DNA of 64,000 nt from RI-43 sp033764725 (lineage in GTDB: Bacteria; Pseudomonadota; Alphaproteobacteria; Caulobacterales; Aquidulcibacteraceae), in the NCBI GenBank assembly GCA_033764725.1, contig JANRIR010000021.1, positions 1 to 64,000 of the forward strand, in the 5' to 3' direction. Below the pieces are notes generated by a model. The model was not told the origin of the DNA and did no database searches. It was given only the letters and a program-made list of their open reading frames with translations. The position numbers were made by a program, and so were the translations under genes. Shown here piece by piece: positions 32,303 through 40,477 of the stretch. The stretch's first letter is position 1, and the number at the start of each line of letters is the position of its first letter.

Positions 32303-35190
32303 GCCTCGCCCTCGTCGTCGCTGTCGGCCCATTCCTGGCGGCGCGCGAGGTGATCGAAATCGCCGAAATGGCGCACGGAAAGCACGCGCGGCCGCGACAG
32401 GAACGGCATCGTCGGATCGGCGTATTCCAAAAGCTTCTTCTCGAGCGCAACAAACGCCGCTTCCGCCAGCGCATGCGCGGGCGTTTTCTGCGACACGCCT
32501 TTCGGCCCGGGCTCGCTGCCCGAGAAGCGCCAATAGGTCAGGCTTTGAGCCCGCGCGCGCGGAACGTCTGCGAAGGCGCCGCGGGCCAGCATCGCGGCCT
32601 CGAGCGCCAATTGCGGCTCGAAGCCAGCCGTCACCTGCTCTTCGCTCGGCGGATCGCCCGTCTTGACGTCCATCAGATGCGCCTGGTCCACCGCATCGAT
32701 GGCGATGCGATCCGCACGCGCGGTCAGCGTCACGCCGCAGGACAAGTCCAGCGCGCCGCGGCGCTCGAGATAGGCGCGCATGCCTTCGGCGTCCTGCGCC
32801 TTGAGCCAGGCGACGTACGCCTCCGCCGCCGGGCCTAAGCGTTCGCGCGCCGCCGCGCGCGCCGTGCGATTGAAGCCGCCGCGCGCCAATTCTTCATCGA
32901 TAAGCGCAATCAGCGCATCGGGCGCGCCGCCTGCCCCGAATCGCTCGATCGCGGCGTGGACGGCGGTGCCGCGTTCGGCGGGTCCGGGCGGCTTGCCGAT
33001 CGGATCGGGCGGGCGCAAGCCGAGCAGACGCTCGGCGTAAATCGCATAAGGATCGCGGATCAGTTTGGTCACGCCGGTGACGCTGATGGCGGTGAGCCGG
33101 GCGTTGCGCGGCGGGCGCGGCGCCGGCGGCGCGCACGGCGCATAGATGCGCGGCGCATCGAGGGCGCGCGCCCAGTGCAAGGCCGGCGCCGCGGCGCGTT
33201 CGGCGCTGGCGACGCGCAACACGGTTTCGAGTCGCCACAGCCAGCGCGACGCCACCGCAGGCGCCGCGCCCGTCCGCCGCGCACGCGACAGGATCACCCG
33301 GGGCGCCGCGGCGAGCTGCGCGAAATCATGCGCGGCGAGGCCGACGCGTTCGTCGCTCGACGCGAAGCCGAGCGCGCTGCGCATGCTGCGCGAGAGGAAC
33401 GGATCCTCCGCCGCCGGCGACGGCCACACCCCTTCGTTCAAGCCGCCGAGAATCATCAGATCGCGGCGCTGCAGGCGCGCCTCGAGCGGCCCCATGATCG
33501 CGATGCGCGGATCGCCGCCGCGCGCGGGCGGCGTCTCCACGCTCTGCAGCACGGCGCGCACCGTGCGCGCCAGCGCCTCCGCCTCCGCGTCGCCCAAGGC
33601 CTCGCCATGCGCGATCAGATCGCGCAGCACGCGCGCGCACGCGGCGCCGTCCTCGCCCGTCCAGGCGCGCGCGCCCGCCAGCGCCTCGACCGCCGCAGCA
33701 AGCGCGTCACACAAATCCGCCAGGCTGATCGTTGCGCGCATCGACAACGACAAGACCGGCGCGAGCGCCTCATGCAGCCGCAGCAGCGCTGCGTCGCGCC
33801 CGCTTGCGTCCAGCATCGCCGGCCAGTCCGAGAAACGCGGCGGCCCACGCAACACGCTGCGCTCGATGCGGGCGATGTCGCCAGCCGGCGCGGCCAGCAA
33901 AGGATGTTTCAAAATCGCCGCGATCCGCACCGGATCGGTCGGTCGGGCGATGAGATCGAGCATCAGCCCGATCAGCACGCCGCACGGCGCCGCCGACAAC
34001 GGCGCGCCTTGCGTCATCGTGGGCGCGATGTCCCAGCGCGCGAGCTTGGCTGCGACGCGCTGCGCAAGCCCTGCATCCGGCGTCACCAGCATCGCGGTTT
34101 CGCCCGGCCGCTCCAGCGTTTCGCGCAGCATGAGCGCGATCGCCTGGGCTTCCTCGCCCTCGGAATCGCTTTCCATCACGACGAGACCGGACGCGCCCGC
34201 ATGCAAGGCGTCGCCGCCGCCGGCCGCAGCGATCCGGGCCAGCCAATCGGCGGTCGCATCCGGCGGCGCCAGCGCTTCGCGCAACAGAATGCGCCGCGCG
34301 CGCGCAGCATCATCCTCGCTGCGCGGCGCCAGCGCCGGCACATCCCCGCGCGCGACGCCGATCGACTCCAGCGTGCGCTTCAGCGCGAATTGCGGATGCT
34401 GGTCGTTGATCTGCGCCCAGGCGCGTTCGTCCATGTCGGCGTCGAGGCCAGGAAACACCACCACGCCCCGCGGCAGCGCAGAAACGGTACGCATCAAGGC
34501 GCGCGTCGCCGCAATGGAGCCGGTGGAGCCGGCGATGATCACCGGCGTTTGCGGCGGCGCGCGCGTCCAGTGTTCGGCCAGCGCGTGCAGAATGCGCGTG
34601 CGCCGCGCGCCGGGGTCGAGCAGCCCGTCGGCGGCGAGACGCTGCGGCCAATAGGTTGCGATGATGTGCAAAAATTCCGCCGATTGGCGCCAATGTTCTG
34701 CGAGGTCCGCATCGACGAGCGCCCCCGCCTTCGACCAATCCACCGCGTCCACGGCGGAGGCGGCGTCCAGCAAACGGCACAATGCCTCGGCATAAGCGAG
34801 CGCGCGCGAGGGATCGTCGACGCCGCCGGCGGCAGCGTCGCGCGCGCGCACCAGCGCCGCCAATTCCAGGCGCCGCCGCACCGGATCGATCGCCGGCGCG
34901 ACGTTCAATTCGATCGGATCATGACCCCACACGTCGGGATCATCGTCGATGTCGGCGAGCGGTCGGATAGACGGCAACAGCGCCGCCCCGCCGAGCGCGC
35001 GCGCGAACGCATCCATCAGGCCGCGCGCCGCCCTGCGGTTGGGCAGAAGGATCAGCGCATCCGACAAGGCGAACGCATCGTCGTCACGCGGCAGCGCGGC
35101 GATGCACGCGTGCGCGAGCGTGTCGAGGAATGGCGCGGTCGCCGCGATCGCGCGCACGCGCGGCGCAGGTCCCGCGAAGAGATCGCTCAC
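32299..35190 (-). CDS. addB: AddB double-strand-break repair protein
   Basis: 963-residue partner of AddA, with an inactivated helicase-like core and its own RecB-type nuclease domain at the C-terminus. Visible parts: the N-region LILLPNRRAARGLMDAFAR (degenerate Walker region), ARDDLMILGGLNEGVWPSP-type motif MILGGLNEGVWPS, and a nuclease end with RADRIAIDAV followed by HLMDVKTGDPPSEEQV. The cysteines that hold the Fe-S cluster in Bacillus AddB are not visible, as is usual for the alphaproteobacterial type. It overlaps addA and murU by 4 bp each, so translation is coupled along the operon. Confidence 0.93.
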   Translation of the reverse strand: MSDLFAGPAPRVRAIAATAPFLDTLAHACIAALPRDDDAFALSDALILLPNRRAARGLMDAFARALGGAALLPSIRPLADIDDDPDVWGHDPIELNVAPAIDPVRRRLELAALVRARDAAAGGVDDPSRALAYAEALCRLLDAASAVDAVDWSKAGALVDADLAEHWRQSAEFLHIIATYWPQRLAADGLLDPGARRTRILHALAEHWTRAPPQTPVIIAGSTGSIAATRALMRTVSALPRGVVVFPGLDADMDERAWAQINDQHPQFALKRTLESIGVARGDVPALAPRSEDDAARARRILLREALAPPDATADWLARIAAAGGGDALHAGASGLVVMESDSEGEEAQAIALMLRETLERPGETAMLVTPDAGLAQRVAAKLARWDIAPTMTQGAPLSAAPCGVLIGLMLDLIARPTDPVRIAAILKHPLLAAPAGDIARIERSVLRGPPRFSDWPAMLDASGRDAALLRLHEALAPVLSLSMRATISLADLCDALAAAVEALAGARAWTGEDGAACARVLRDLIAHGEALGDAEAEALARTVRAVLQSVETPPARGGDPRIAIMGPLEARLQRRDLMILGGLNEGVWPSPAAEDPFLSRSMRSALGFASSDERVGLAAHDFAQLAAAPRVILSRARRTGAAPAVASRWLWRLETVLRVASAERAAAPALHWARALDAPRIYAPCAPPAPRPPRNARLTAISVTGVTKLIRDPYAIYAERLLGLRPPDPIGKPPGPAERGTAVHAAIERFGAGGAPDALIALIDEELARGGFNRTARAAARERLGPAAEAYVAWLKAQDAEGMRAYLERRGALDLSCGVTLTARADRIAIDAVDQAHLMDVKTGDPPSEEQVTAGFEPQLALEAAMLARGAFADVPRARAQSLTYWRFSGSEPGPKGVSQKTPAHALAEAAFVALEKKLLEYADPTMPFLSRPRVLSVRHFGDFDHLARRQEWADSDDEGEA

Positions 35191-35900
35191 GCAGGCCGGC
35201 CGGCAAGACGCGCTTCAGCCGCCGCGCGCGCTTCGGGATCGCCGACATGCATCCAGAAGCCGCCGAGCGGTTCGCCGCAGAGCAGCCCTTGCGCTGCGAG
35301 ACGACGCCACACGCGCGTGAACGAGAACGGCTCCAGCGGCTCCGCATCGAGGATTGCGGGATCGATGATCTGCACGCCGGTATAGGCCCACGGCGCGCTG
35401 GGATCGTCGTCGCGAAAGCGCAGACGCTGCAACGCATCCATGTGAAAATCGCCGGCGCCGTCGAAGCCGAGGCATTGATCCATCGCGGCCAGCATCAGAC
35501 GCGCCGAGCCCGGCGCCGGCGGCGCCGCGCACAGACGCGCAATCGCAGAGCCCGCCGGCTCCTCCCACACGGAATCGATGTTCGCCACAAGGATCGGCGC
35601 ATCGCCCAACAGGTCGCGCGCTTGCTTGACGCCGCCGCCCGTCTCCATGAGGCGCGCCCGCTCGTCCGACATCGTCACCGAAAGATCGCGGCGTTGTGCG
35701 AGATGGGCTTCGAGCATGTCGGCGAACGCATGCACGTTCACCACGACGCGCGAAACGCCGGCATCGCGCAGGCGATCGAGCATGTGATCGATCAAAGCCC
35801 TGCCGCCGACCTCGACGAGCGCTTTCGGGCGATCGTTCGTCAAAGGCCGCATGCGCGTGCCGAGACCGGCGGCGAGCACCATGGCCGTGTTCGGCGTCAT
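35187..35900 (-). CDS. murU: N-acetylmuramate alpha-1-phosphate uridylyltransferase
   Basis: 237-residue nucleotidyltransferase that makes UDP-MurNAc from MurNAc-1-phosphate, completing the AmgK/MurU cell-wall recycling route that bypasses de novo synthesis and fosfomycin-sensitive MurA. The signature MVLAAGLGTRMRPLTNDRPKALV is followed by GVSRVVVNVHAFADMLE, ETGGGVKQARDLLG, NIDSVWEEP and GFWMHVGDPEA. The start at 35900 overlaps the amgK stop by 4 bp. By family alone a mannose-1-phosphate guanylyltransferase is possible, but the amgK neighbour supports MurU. Confidence 0.9.
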   Translation of the reverse strand: MTPNTAMVLAAGLGTRMRPLTNDRPKALVEVGGRALIDHMLDRLRDAGVSRVVVNVHAFADMLEAHLAQRRDLSVTMSDERARLMETGGGVKQARDLLGDAPILVANIDSVWEEPAGSAIARLCAAPPAPGSARLMLAAMDQCLGFDGAGDFHMDALQRLRFRDDDPSAPWAYTGVQIIDPAILDAEPLEPFSFTRVWRRLAAQGLLCGEPLGGFWMHVGDPEARAAAEARLAGRPA

Positions 35901-36985
35901 GGCGCGGACTCCAGATGACGGGCGGCGACGCTGCGCACGAAAGCGCGCGCCTCGCCCAGCGCCGGATGCGCCAGCGCGCCGCGCAGATGCGCCCACATGC
36001 GCGGCATGAAGTCCGCGTAGCGCGGCTTGCCGTCGCGCACGACGAGGCGGGCGAACAGGCCCAGGATGCGCATGACGTTCAACGCGCCGAGAATCGCGAG
36101 TTCTTCATTGAACGCGGCCTCGCTCATGTCGCCGGCGCGCAAATACGCATCGACCGCCGCGGCGCGGCCGTCAGGCCCGACATCGCGGCGCGCATCGTGC
36201 AGCAGCATGGTGAAGTCCCAGCCGCGCCAGCCGCGCACCGCGTCCTGAAAGTCGAGCAGTCCGACTTGCGCGATCGCGTCCCGCTGCGGCAGCCAGACGA
36301 GATTCTCCGCGTGATAGTCGCGCAAGGTGAAGGCGCGCTGGAACGTCATCGCGTGCGCGATGAGCGCGTCGCGCACCTGCTCCCAGCGCGCGCGGTCGCC
36401 GTCGTCGATGCGCACGTCCGTCCCGCGCGGCAGCCAATCGACGAACAGATCGGCGTTGGCCTGCAGGGCCAGCGCATCGAAATCGAGCAGCGGCCATACG
36501 CCGTCCGGCGCGGCGAGGCGCGCGGGCGGGGTCTGGCGATGGAGATGCGCCAGCACATCGGCGGCGGCGCGATACAGCGCGGCTTCTCCCGCGCGCGCGG
36601 GAATGACGCGGGCGAACAGGTCGTCGCCGAGATCCTCGATGACGGCGTATCCCGCCGCGATGTCGGCGGCGTAGATGGCCGGCGCCGACAGCCCCCACGC
36701 CCGCAATTGGTCGGCGACGGCGATGAACGCCTCCACCCGCGACGCCGCGAGACGCGAGGTCGCGTTCCACCCCAGGCGCAGGCGCTCCTCCGGCCCGGCA
36801 TCCGGCGGGCAGGGCCCGCTTTCGGCGCTGCGCGGCGCGTCCATCAGGATCGCGGTGCGACCGTTCAGAACGAGGCGTTCATAGCGGCGGGTGGAGGCGT
36901 CGCCGGCCAGCGCGATCGCCTCGGCGCCGGCGAACCCGGCGTCGGCGATGACGCGGGCATAGGCTTCGGCGCGGTCAGATGTCAT
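35897..36985 (-). CDS. amgK: Anomeric MurNAc/GlcNAc kinase (AmgK)
   Basis: 362-residue aminoglycoside-phosphotransferase-fold kinase that phosphorylates N-acetylmuramate at C1 for MurU. N-lobe AGDASTRRYERLVLNGRTAILMDAP; Brenner-type catalytic loop TLRDYHAENLVWLPQRD (HAEN in place of HGDLH) and LLDFQDAVRGWRGWDFTMLLHDARRD (DFQDA metal site). The start at 36985 overlaps the tsaE 3' end by 11 bp. Placement between tsaE and murU is the usual order in this class. Confidence 0.9.
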   Translation of the reverse strand: MTSDRAEAYARVIADAGFAGAEAIALAGDASTRRYERLVLNGRTAILMDAPRSAESGPCPPDAGPEERLRLGWNATSRLAASRVEAFIAVADQLRAWGLSAPAIYAADIAAGYAVIEDLGDDLFARVIPARAGEAALYRAAADVLAHLHRQTPPARLAAPDGVWPLLDFDALALQANADLFVDWLPRGTDVRIDDGDRARWEQVRDALIAHAMTFQRAFTLRDYHAENLVWLPQRDAIAQVGLLDFQDAVRGWRGWDFTMLLHDARRDVGPDGRAAAVDAYLRAGDMSEAAFNEELAILGALNVMRILGLFARLVVRDGKPRYADFMPRMWAHLRGALAHPALGEARAFVRSVAARHLESAP

Positions 36986-37442
36986 GGACGCGGCCCCTCC
37001 AGCCGCCGACCCCCGTCAGCGCGGCGCGGCGGCCCTCGCCGGCGATCGCGAGCGCGATCTCGAGCCGATCGCGGGGCAAAAACCGCCCCAGGCGTTCGGG
37101 CCACTCCACCAGGCACGCGGCGGCGGCGAACGCCTCCTCAAGACCCAATTCCATCGCCTCCTCAGGCGCGTTCAAACGGTAGAGGTCCATATGCCAGAGA
37201 ACGCCGCGCGGGCCGTCATAGGTCTGCACGAGGGTGTAGGTCGGGCTCGGGGTTTCTTCCGGGTGGCCGACCCAGGCCTGAACCGCGCCGCGCGCGAAGG
37301 TGGTTTTCCCGACGCCAAGCGGGCCGCTGAGGCAGACCACGTCGCCGATCGCGAGCGCTGCGCCGACGCGCGCGCCGAGCGCTTCGGTCGCGGCGGCGTC
37401 CGGCAGATCGACGGCGCGCGAATCGGCTTCAAGGCTGGGCAT
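36975..37442 (-). CDS. tsaE: tRNA t6A37 modification ATPase TsaE
   Basis: 155-residue P-loop ATPase that supports TsaB-TsaD in making N6-threonylcarbamoyladenosine at position 37 of ANN-decoding tRNAs. Walker A is GPLGVGKTTFARG (about 40-52), then HPEETPSPTYTLVQTYDG, LWHMDLYRLNAPEEAMELGLEE and CLVEWPERLG, all TsaE signatures. It is the first gene of the run leading to trxA. The start ATG at 37442 is chosen because it precedes the helix and strand before Walker A and matches family length. The 126 bp to the divergent ferredoxin reductase should hold both promoters. Confidence 0.94.
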   Translation of the reverse strand: MPSLEADSRAVDLPDAAATEALGARVGAALAIGDVVCLSGPLGVGKTTFARGAVQAWVGHPEETPSPTYTLVQTYDGPRGVLWHMDLYRLNAPEEAMELGLEEAFAAAACLVEWPERLGRFLPRDRLEIALAIAGEGRRAALTGVGGWRGRVHDI

Positions 37443-37568
37443 CCCGTCTGCGATGCTGCCCAAGCGCGCCTTCGCCTTCAAGGGGAGCGCAGAACCCGCC
37501 GCCGGCGCGGCGCCTTGCGCACCGGCCCGCCCGGCCGCACTAAGGCGCAAACCAAGGGCGAGGGACCC

Positions 37569-38816
37569 GTGAGCGGCGCGCAGATCAATCGGGTGATCAT
37601 CGTGGGCGCAGGCCAGGCCGGCGGCGAGACCGCCCAGCGCCTGCGCGCCGGGGGCTTCCAGGGCGAGATCACGGTGTTCGGCGAGGAGCCGTTTCCGCCC
37701 TATCAGCGTCCGCCCCTGTCGAAGAAATATCTCGCCGGCGAATGGGAGGAGGACCGCCTCTTTCTCAAGCCCGCCCATGTCTACGCCGAAGAAAACATCA
37801 CCCTGGTGCTGAACCGCCGCGTCGTCTGGATCGACCGCACGGCCAAACGCGCGCGCCTCGAAGGCGGCCAGGAGGTGCCCTACGACGCGCTTGTACTCGC
37901 CACCGGCGCGCGGGCGCGGCCGCTGCCGATTGCGGGCGCCGACCTGCCGGGCGTGCACACCCTGCGCACCGCCGGCGACGTCGACGCCATCAAGCCGCGC
38001 TTCAAGGCCGGGGCCAAGGCGGTGATCATCGGCGCCGGCTATATCGGCCTCGAGACCGCCGCCGTCGCACGCCAATTGGGCCTGGAGGTCACCGTCGTCG
38101 AAGCCGCGGTGCGGCCGCTGGCGCGCGTGACCTCGCCGGAAATGGCCGGCTTCTTCCTCGACGCGCACGCGGCCCAAGGCGTGCGCTTCGCGCTGTCGAT
38201 GCAATGCGCCCACATCAAGGGCCAGAGCGCGGTCAGCGCCGTTCAGCTCGCCGACGGCGCAGCCCTGGAGGCCGACATCGTCATCGCCGGCATCGGCGTG
38301 ACCCCCGAAACCGGCCTCGCCGAACGCGCCGGGCTCGAGGTCAACAACGGGATCGTCGTCGACCGCGGCATGCGCACCGCCGACCCGAGCGTGTTCGCCA
38401 TCGGCGATTGCTGCGCCCGGCCGCTGGTGCATTACGGCGACCGGCGCGGGCGCCTCGAAAGCGTCCACAACGCCATCGAGGGCGCCAAGATCGTCGCCGC
38501 CGCGATCCTTGCCCAGCCGGCGCCGAAAGAAGAGGCGCCGTGGTTCTGGTCCGACCAGTACGATCTGAAGCTGCAGATCGCCGGCCTCTTCAACGGCTAT
38601 GACCGCATCGTCCAGCGCGGCGACATGGCCCAGCGCAAATTCGCGCTGTTCTATTTCCAGGGCCCGCGCCTGCTGGCGGTCGATGCGGTCAACAGTCCCG
38701 GCGAATATCTCGGCGCCAAGCTGATGCTGCAGGAGGGCAAAAGCCCCGACCCGGCCCAGCTGCAGGACCAGTCGATCCCGATGAAGGAGATCGCTGCGGC
38801 CGCCCGGTCGCATTGA
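37569..38816 (+). CDS. FAD-dependent ferredoxin reductase
   Basis: 415-residue putidaredoxin-reductase-like flavoprotein that passes electrons from NAD(P)H to a [2Fe-2S] ferredoxin. FAD motif VIIVGAGQAGGETAQRLR at about 9-26, the YQRPPLSKKYL segment, ATGARARPLP, the NAD motif VIIGAGYIGLETAAVAR, and the second FAD motif VFAIGDCCARP. A C-terminal domain with WFWSDQYDLKLQIAGL is typical. The GTG at 37569 preceded by GAGGGA is chosen. The ferredoxin gene 48 bp downstream is the obvious partner; the final acceptor (a P450, hydroxylase or Fe-S assembly) is not in the window. Confidence 0.93.
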   Translation: MSGAQINRVIIVGAGQAGGETAQRLRAGGFQGEITVFGEEPFPPYQRPPLSKKYLAGEWEEDRLFLKPAHVYAEENITLVLNRRVVWIDRTAKRARLEGGQEVPYDALVLATGARARPLPIAGADLPGVHTLRTAGDVDAIKPRFKAGAKAVIIGAGYIGLETAAVARQLGLEVTVVEAAVRPLARVTSPEMAGFFLDAHAAQGVRFALSMQCAHIKGQSAVSAVQLADGAALEADIVIAGIGVTPETGLAERAGLEVNNGIVVDRGMRTADPSVFAIGDCCARPLVHYGDRRGRLESVHNAIEGAKIVAAAILAQPAPKEEAPWFWSDQYDLKLQIAGLFNGYDRIVQRGDMAQRKFALFYFQGPRLLAVDAVNSPGEYLGAKLMLQEGKSPDPAQLQDQSIPMKEIAAAARSH

Positions 38817-38864
38817 CCTCCGCCGCGCCTGCCCTATTCCGTCGCTTCAGGAGAACCAAAGCGC

Positions 38865-39185
38865 ATGGCGAAGATTACCTACATCGAACACAGCGGCAAA
38901 ACGCACGTCGTGGACGTGCCGAACGGCCAATCCGTCATGGAAGGCGCCGTGAAGAACGCCGTGCCGGGGATCGACGCCGATTGCGGCGGCGCATGCGCCT
39001 GCGCGACCTGCCACGTCTATGTCGACGAGGCCTGGATCGGCAAAACCGGGGACAAATCGACCATGGAGGAATCCATGCTCGACTTCGCCTCCGAAACCCT
39101 GCCGACCTCGCGCCTCTCCTGCCAGATCAAGGTGACCGACGCGCTCGACGGCCTGGTCGTGCGCCTCCCGCAAAGCCAGCACTGA
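38865..39185 (+). CDS. [2Fe-2S] ferredoxin, adrenodoxin type
   Basis: 106-residue electron carrier. Cluster ligands are C40, C46, C49 (C-x5-C-x2-C in DADCGGACACATCHVYVD) and C86 (RLSCQIKV). The ESMLDFA and DGLVVRLP ends are typical of the adrenodoxin/putidaredoxin group. The start at 38865 has AGGAG upstream (TTCAGGAGAACCAAAGC). It pairs with the ferredoxin reductase directly upstream. Orthologues often serve housekeeping roles such as Fe-S cluster or haem A synthesis; which applies here is not visible. Confidence 0.94.
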   Translation: MAKITYIEHSGKTHVVDVPNGQSVMEGAVKNAVPGIDADCGGACACATCHVYVDEAWIGKTGDKSTMEESMLDFASETLPTSRLSCQIKVTDALDGLVVRLPQSQH

Positions 39186-39195
39186 CGCGGGCCCT

Positions 39196-39341
39196 CCTTC
39201 TCCCCTTGTGGGAGAAGGTGGATTGCCGCGAAGCGGCAAGACGGATGAGGGGTGCAGGCGCAAACGCTTGCACTGTCGAGGAAACACCCCTCATCCGCCC
39301 CGGATCAAGTCCGGGGCACCTTCTCCCACAAGGGGAGAAGG
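39196..39341. repeat. Family A palindromic repeat, inverted pair
   Basis: 39196-39254 and 39285-39341 in opposite orientation. The inner stem of the right copy is CCCCGGAT-CAA-GTCCGGGG, different from all other copies, while the outer ends (CACCCCTCATCCG and CACCTTCTCCC with GGGGAGAAGG) stay fixed. It lies between convergent genes. Confidence 0.9.
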
Positions 39342-39352
39342 GGCGCTCCCCC

Positions 39353-39964
39353 TCAACTCGTATCCCACAATGCGCCCGTCACGCCGGCGACCAACGGGCT
39401 GATGCGCTGCGCCAGGGGACGCAGGGCGAGCACCCGCGGCGGCGCAGCGCGCGCGGCGATGGCGCGCCCAGCCTCAGGGGTTCGGCGCAGCAGGGCGGCC
39501 ATGCGGCGGATGGCGCTTTCGGGCTCGGCCAGCACGCGGCGCAGCGCTTCGCAGCGCCGGGCGAGGCCGGTGATGTCGTAGTCTTTGCGCGGCCGCTCGG
39601 CGCGTTTGTGGGCGCCGCGGGCGCGCGACGGCGCCGGGCGCAACCGGAACGTGACCCCGCGCCAGGCGGCGGGATCGGGGTCTAACAGGTCGGGCGCGCG
39701 GCCGCGGCCGGAGCGCCAGCGGCGTCGGCCGGGCGGCGCGGGCGGCGCATAAAGCGCCGCCGCCGCGGCCAGCAGCAGCCGGCGCGTCTGCGCCTCCAGC
39801 CCCGCGATCCAGGCCCGCGCGATCCGCGCCCAATCCCGCCGCAACCGCCCCGGCCGCAGCGCAAACCCGAGTGCGGCGAACCGCGCCTCGGCCGCCGCAA
39901 ACTGCGCGCGCAGCTCCCCCCAGAAGGGGTCGATCACGGCGCGCAGGGCGTAAGGCAAAGTCAT
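39353..39964 (-). CDS. Hypothetical protein, Arg/Ala-rich
   Basis: 203 residues, not recognised. The start MTLPYALRAVIDPFWGELRAQ leads into a helical, strongly basic protein rich in Arg, Ala, Leu and Pro. The middle has PAPPGRRRWRSGRGRAPDLL and PAPSRARGAHKRAERPRKD (low complexity). There is no signal peptide or clear transmembrane helix; FRLRPAP and RRWRSG suggest nucleic-acid or membrane-surface contact but no known domain. Alternative: none of the other frames here looks better, so a real gene is likely, though its composition asks for caution. Its stop lies 11 bp from a family A repeat. Confidence 0.55.
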   Translation of the reverse strand: MTLPYALRAVIDPFWGELRAQFAAAEARFAALGFALRPGRLRRDWARIARAWIAGLEAQTRRLLLAAAAALYAPPAPPGRRRWRSGRGRAPDLLDPDPAAWRGVTFRLRPAPSRARGAHKRAERPRKDYDITGLARRCEALRRVLAEPESAIRRMAALLRRTPEAGRAIAARAAPPRVLALRPLAQRISPLVAGVTGALWDTS

Positions 39965-40074
39965 CAGCCCCGCATCATACGCCCGCCGGCGGGGGTGTCG
40001 GATAAGAGACGTTCCCGGACCGCGGGCTGCCAGCCGGCCTGCCCGCACGATGCGCGCGCTCCACAATACACCCC

Positions 40075-40171
40075 CATCGTCCCGGACGCGCGCAGCGCGA
40101 TCCGGGACCCATGTTTCTGGCGTGGCAAACATGGACCCCGGTCTTCGCGTGCCGCGAAACCGGGGTGATGG
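40075..40171. repeat. Family C three-hairpin repeat, copy 3
   Basis: 97 bp. TCCCGGA...TCCGGGA around GCGCGCAGCGC, then CCCATGTTT...AAACATGG, then CCCCGGT-CTTCGCG...CGCGAA-ACCGGGG, ending GTGATGG. It is followed 8 bp later by copy 4 in the same orientation. The 513-bp stretch 39965-40477 holds these two copies plus the nrdB promoter; 39965-40074 shows no gene. Confidence 0.88.
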
Positions 40172-40179
40172 AGCTACCC

Positions 40180-40274
40180 CATCGTCCCGGACGCGCGCAG
40201 CGCGATCCGGGACCCATGTTTCAAACGTTGCAAACATCGACCCCGGCTCTCCCTTCGGTCGGCCAGGGTGATGG
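40180..40274. repeat. Family C three-hairpin repeat, copy 4
   Basis: 95 bp, direct repeat of copy 3. Stems 1 and 2 are nearly identical to copy 3; the third stem is degenerate (CCCCGGC...GGCCAGGG), suggesting decay or recombination with another version. Confidence 0.82.
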
Positions 40275-40405
40275 AGGGCGACATGATCGGGCGCAGACGC
40301 CGCCGCCCCTGCGCCCGAACGTCGCAAAGGCGGCTTTGCGCTGCGTTCCGGAATCGGACGAAGCTTTCCGGCAAGGGGGCGTTAACGGATTGCGGGGCAG
40401 GTTGG

Positions 40406-40453
40406 ACGCTAGATATGGCGTCTCGCCCCTGGTCGATACGCCATATATGGTCT
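40406..40453 (+). promoter_or_regulatory. Tandem NrdR-like boxes upstream of nrdB
   Basis: Two 16-bp imperfect palindromes, ACGCTAGATATGGCGT (40406-40421) and ACGCCATATATGGTCT (40438-40453), with starts 32 bp apart, about three helical turns. NrdR boxes that repress class I ribonucleotide reductase genes are 16-bp AT-centred palindromes in tandem with this spacing. They end 24 bp before the nrdB start codon. Confidence 0.65.
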
Positions 40454-40477
40454 ATATCCGACCTCTGGGAGAAGAGC

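Noticed and set aside
28952..32353. A very long open frame on the strand opposite addA (over 1100 codons)
   Set aside because: It is an exact shadow of addA, made of Arg/Ala/His-rich sequence with no domain, which is the usual result of GC-rich codon bias. addA shows all helicase and nuclease motifs.
32956..35385. Long open frames on the strand opposite addB and murU
   Set aside because: Same composition effect; no recognisable motif, no ribosome site, and the real genes are tightly coupled on the minus strand.
39353..40327. A longer reading of the hypothetical Arg-rich gene through the upstream repeats
   Set aside because: The extension is only translated family C repeat sequence (recurring GPGSR-type peptides), so the start at 39964 is used.
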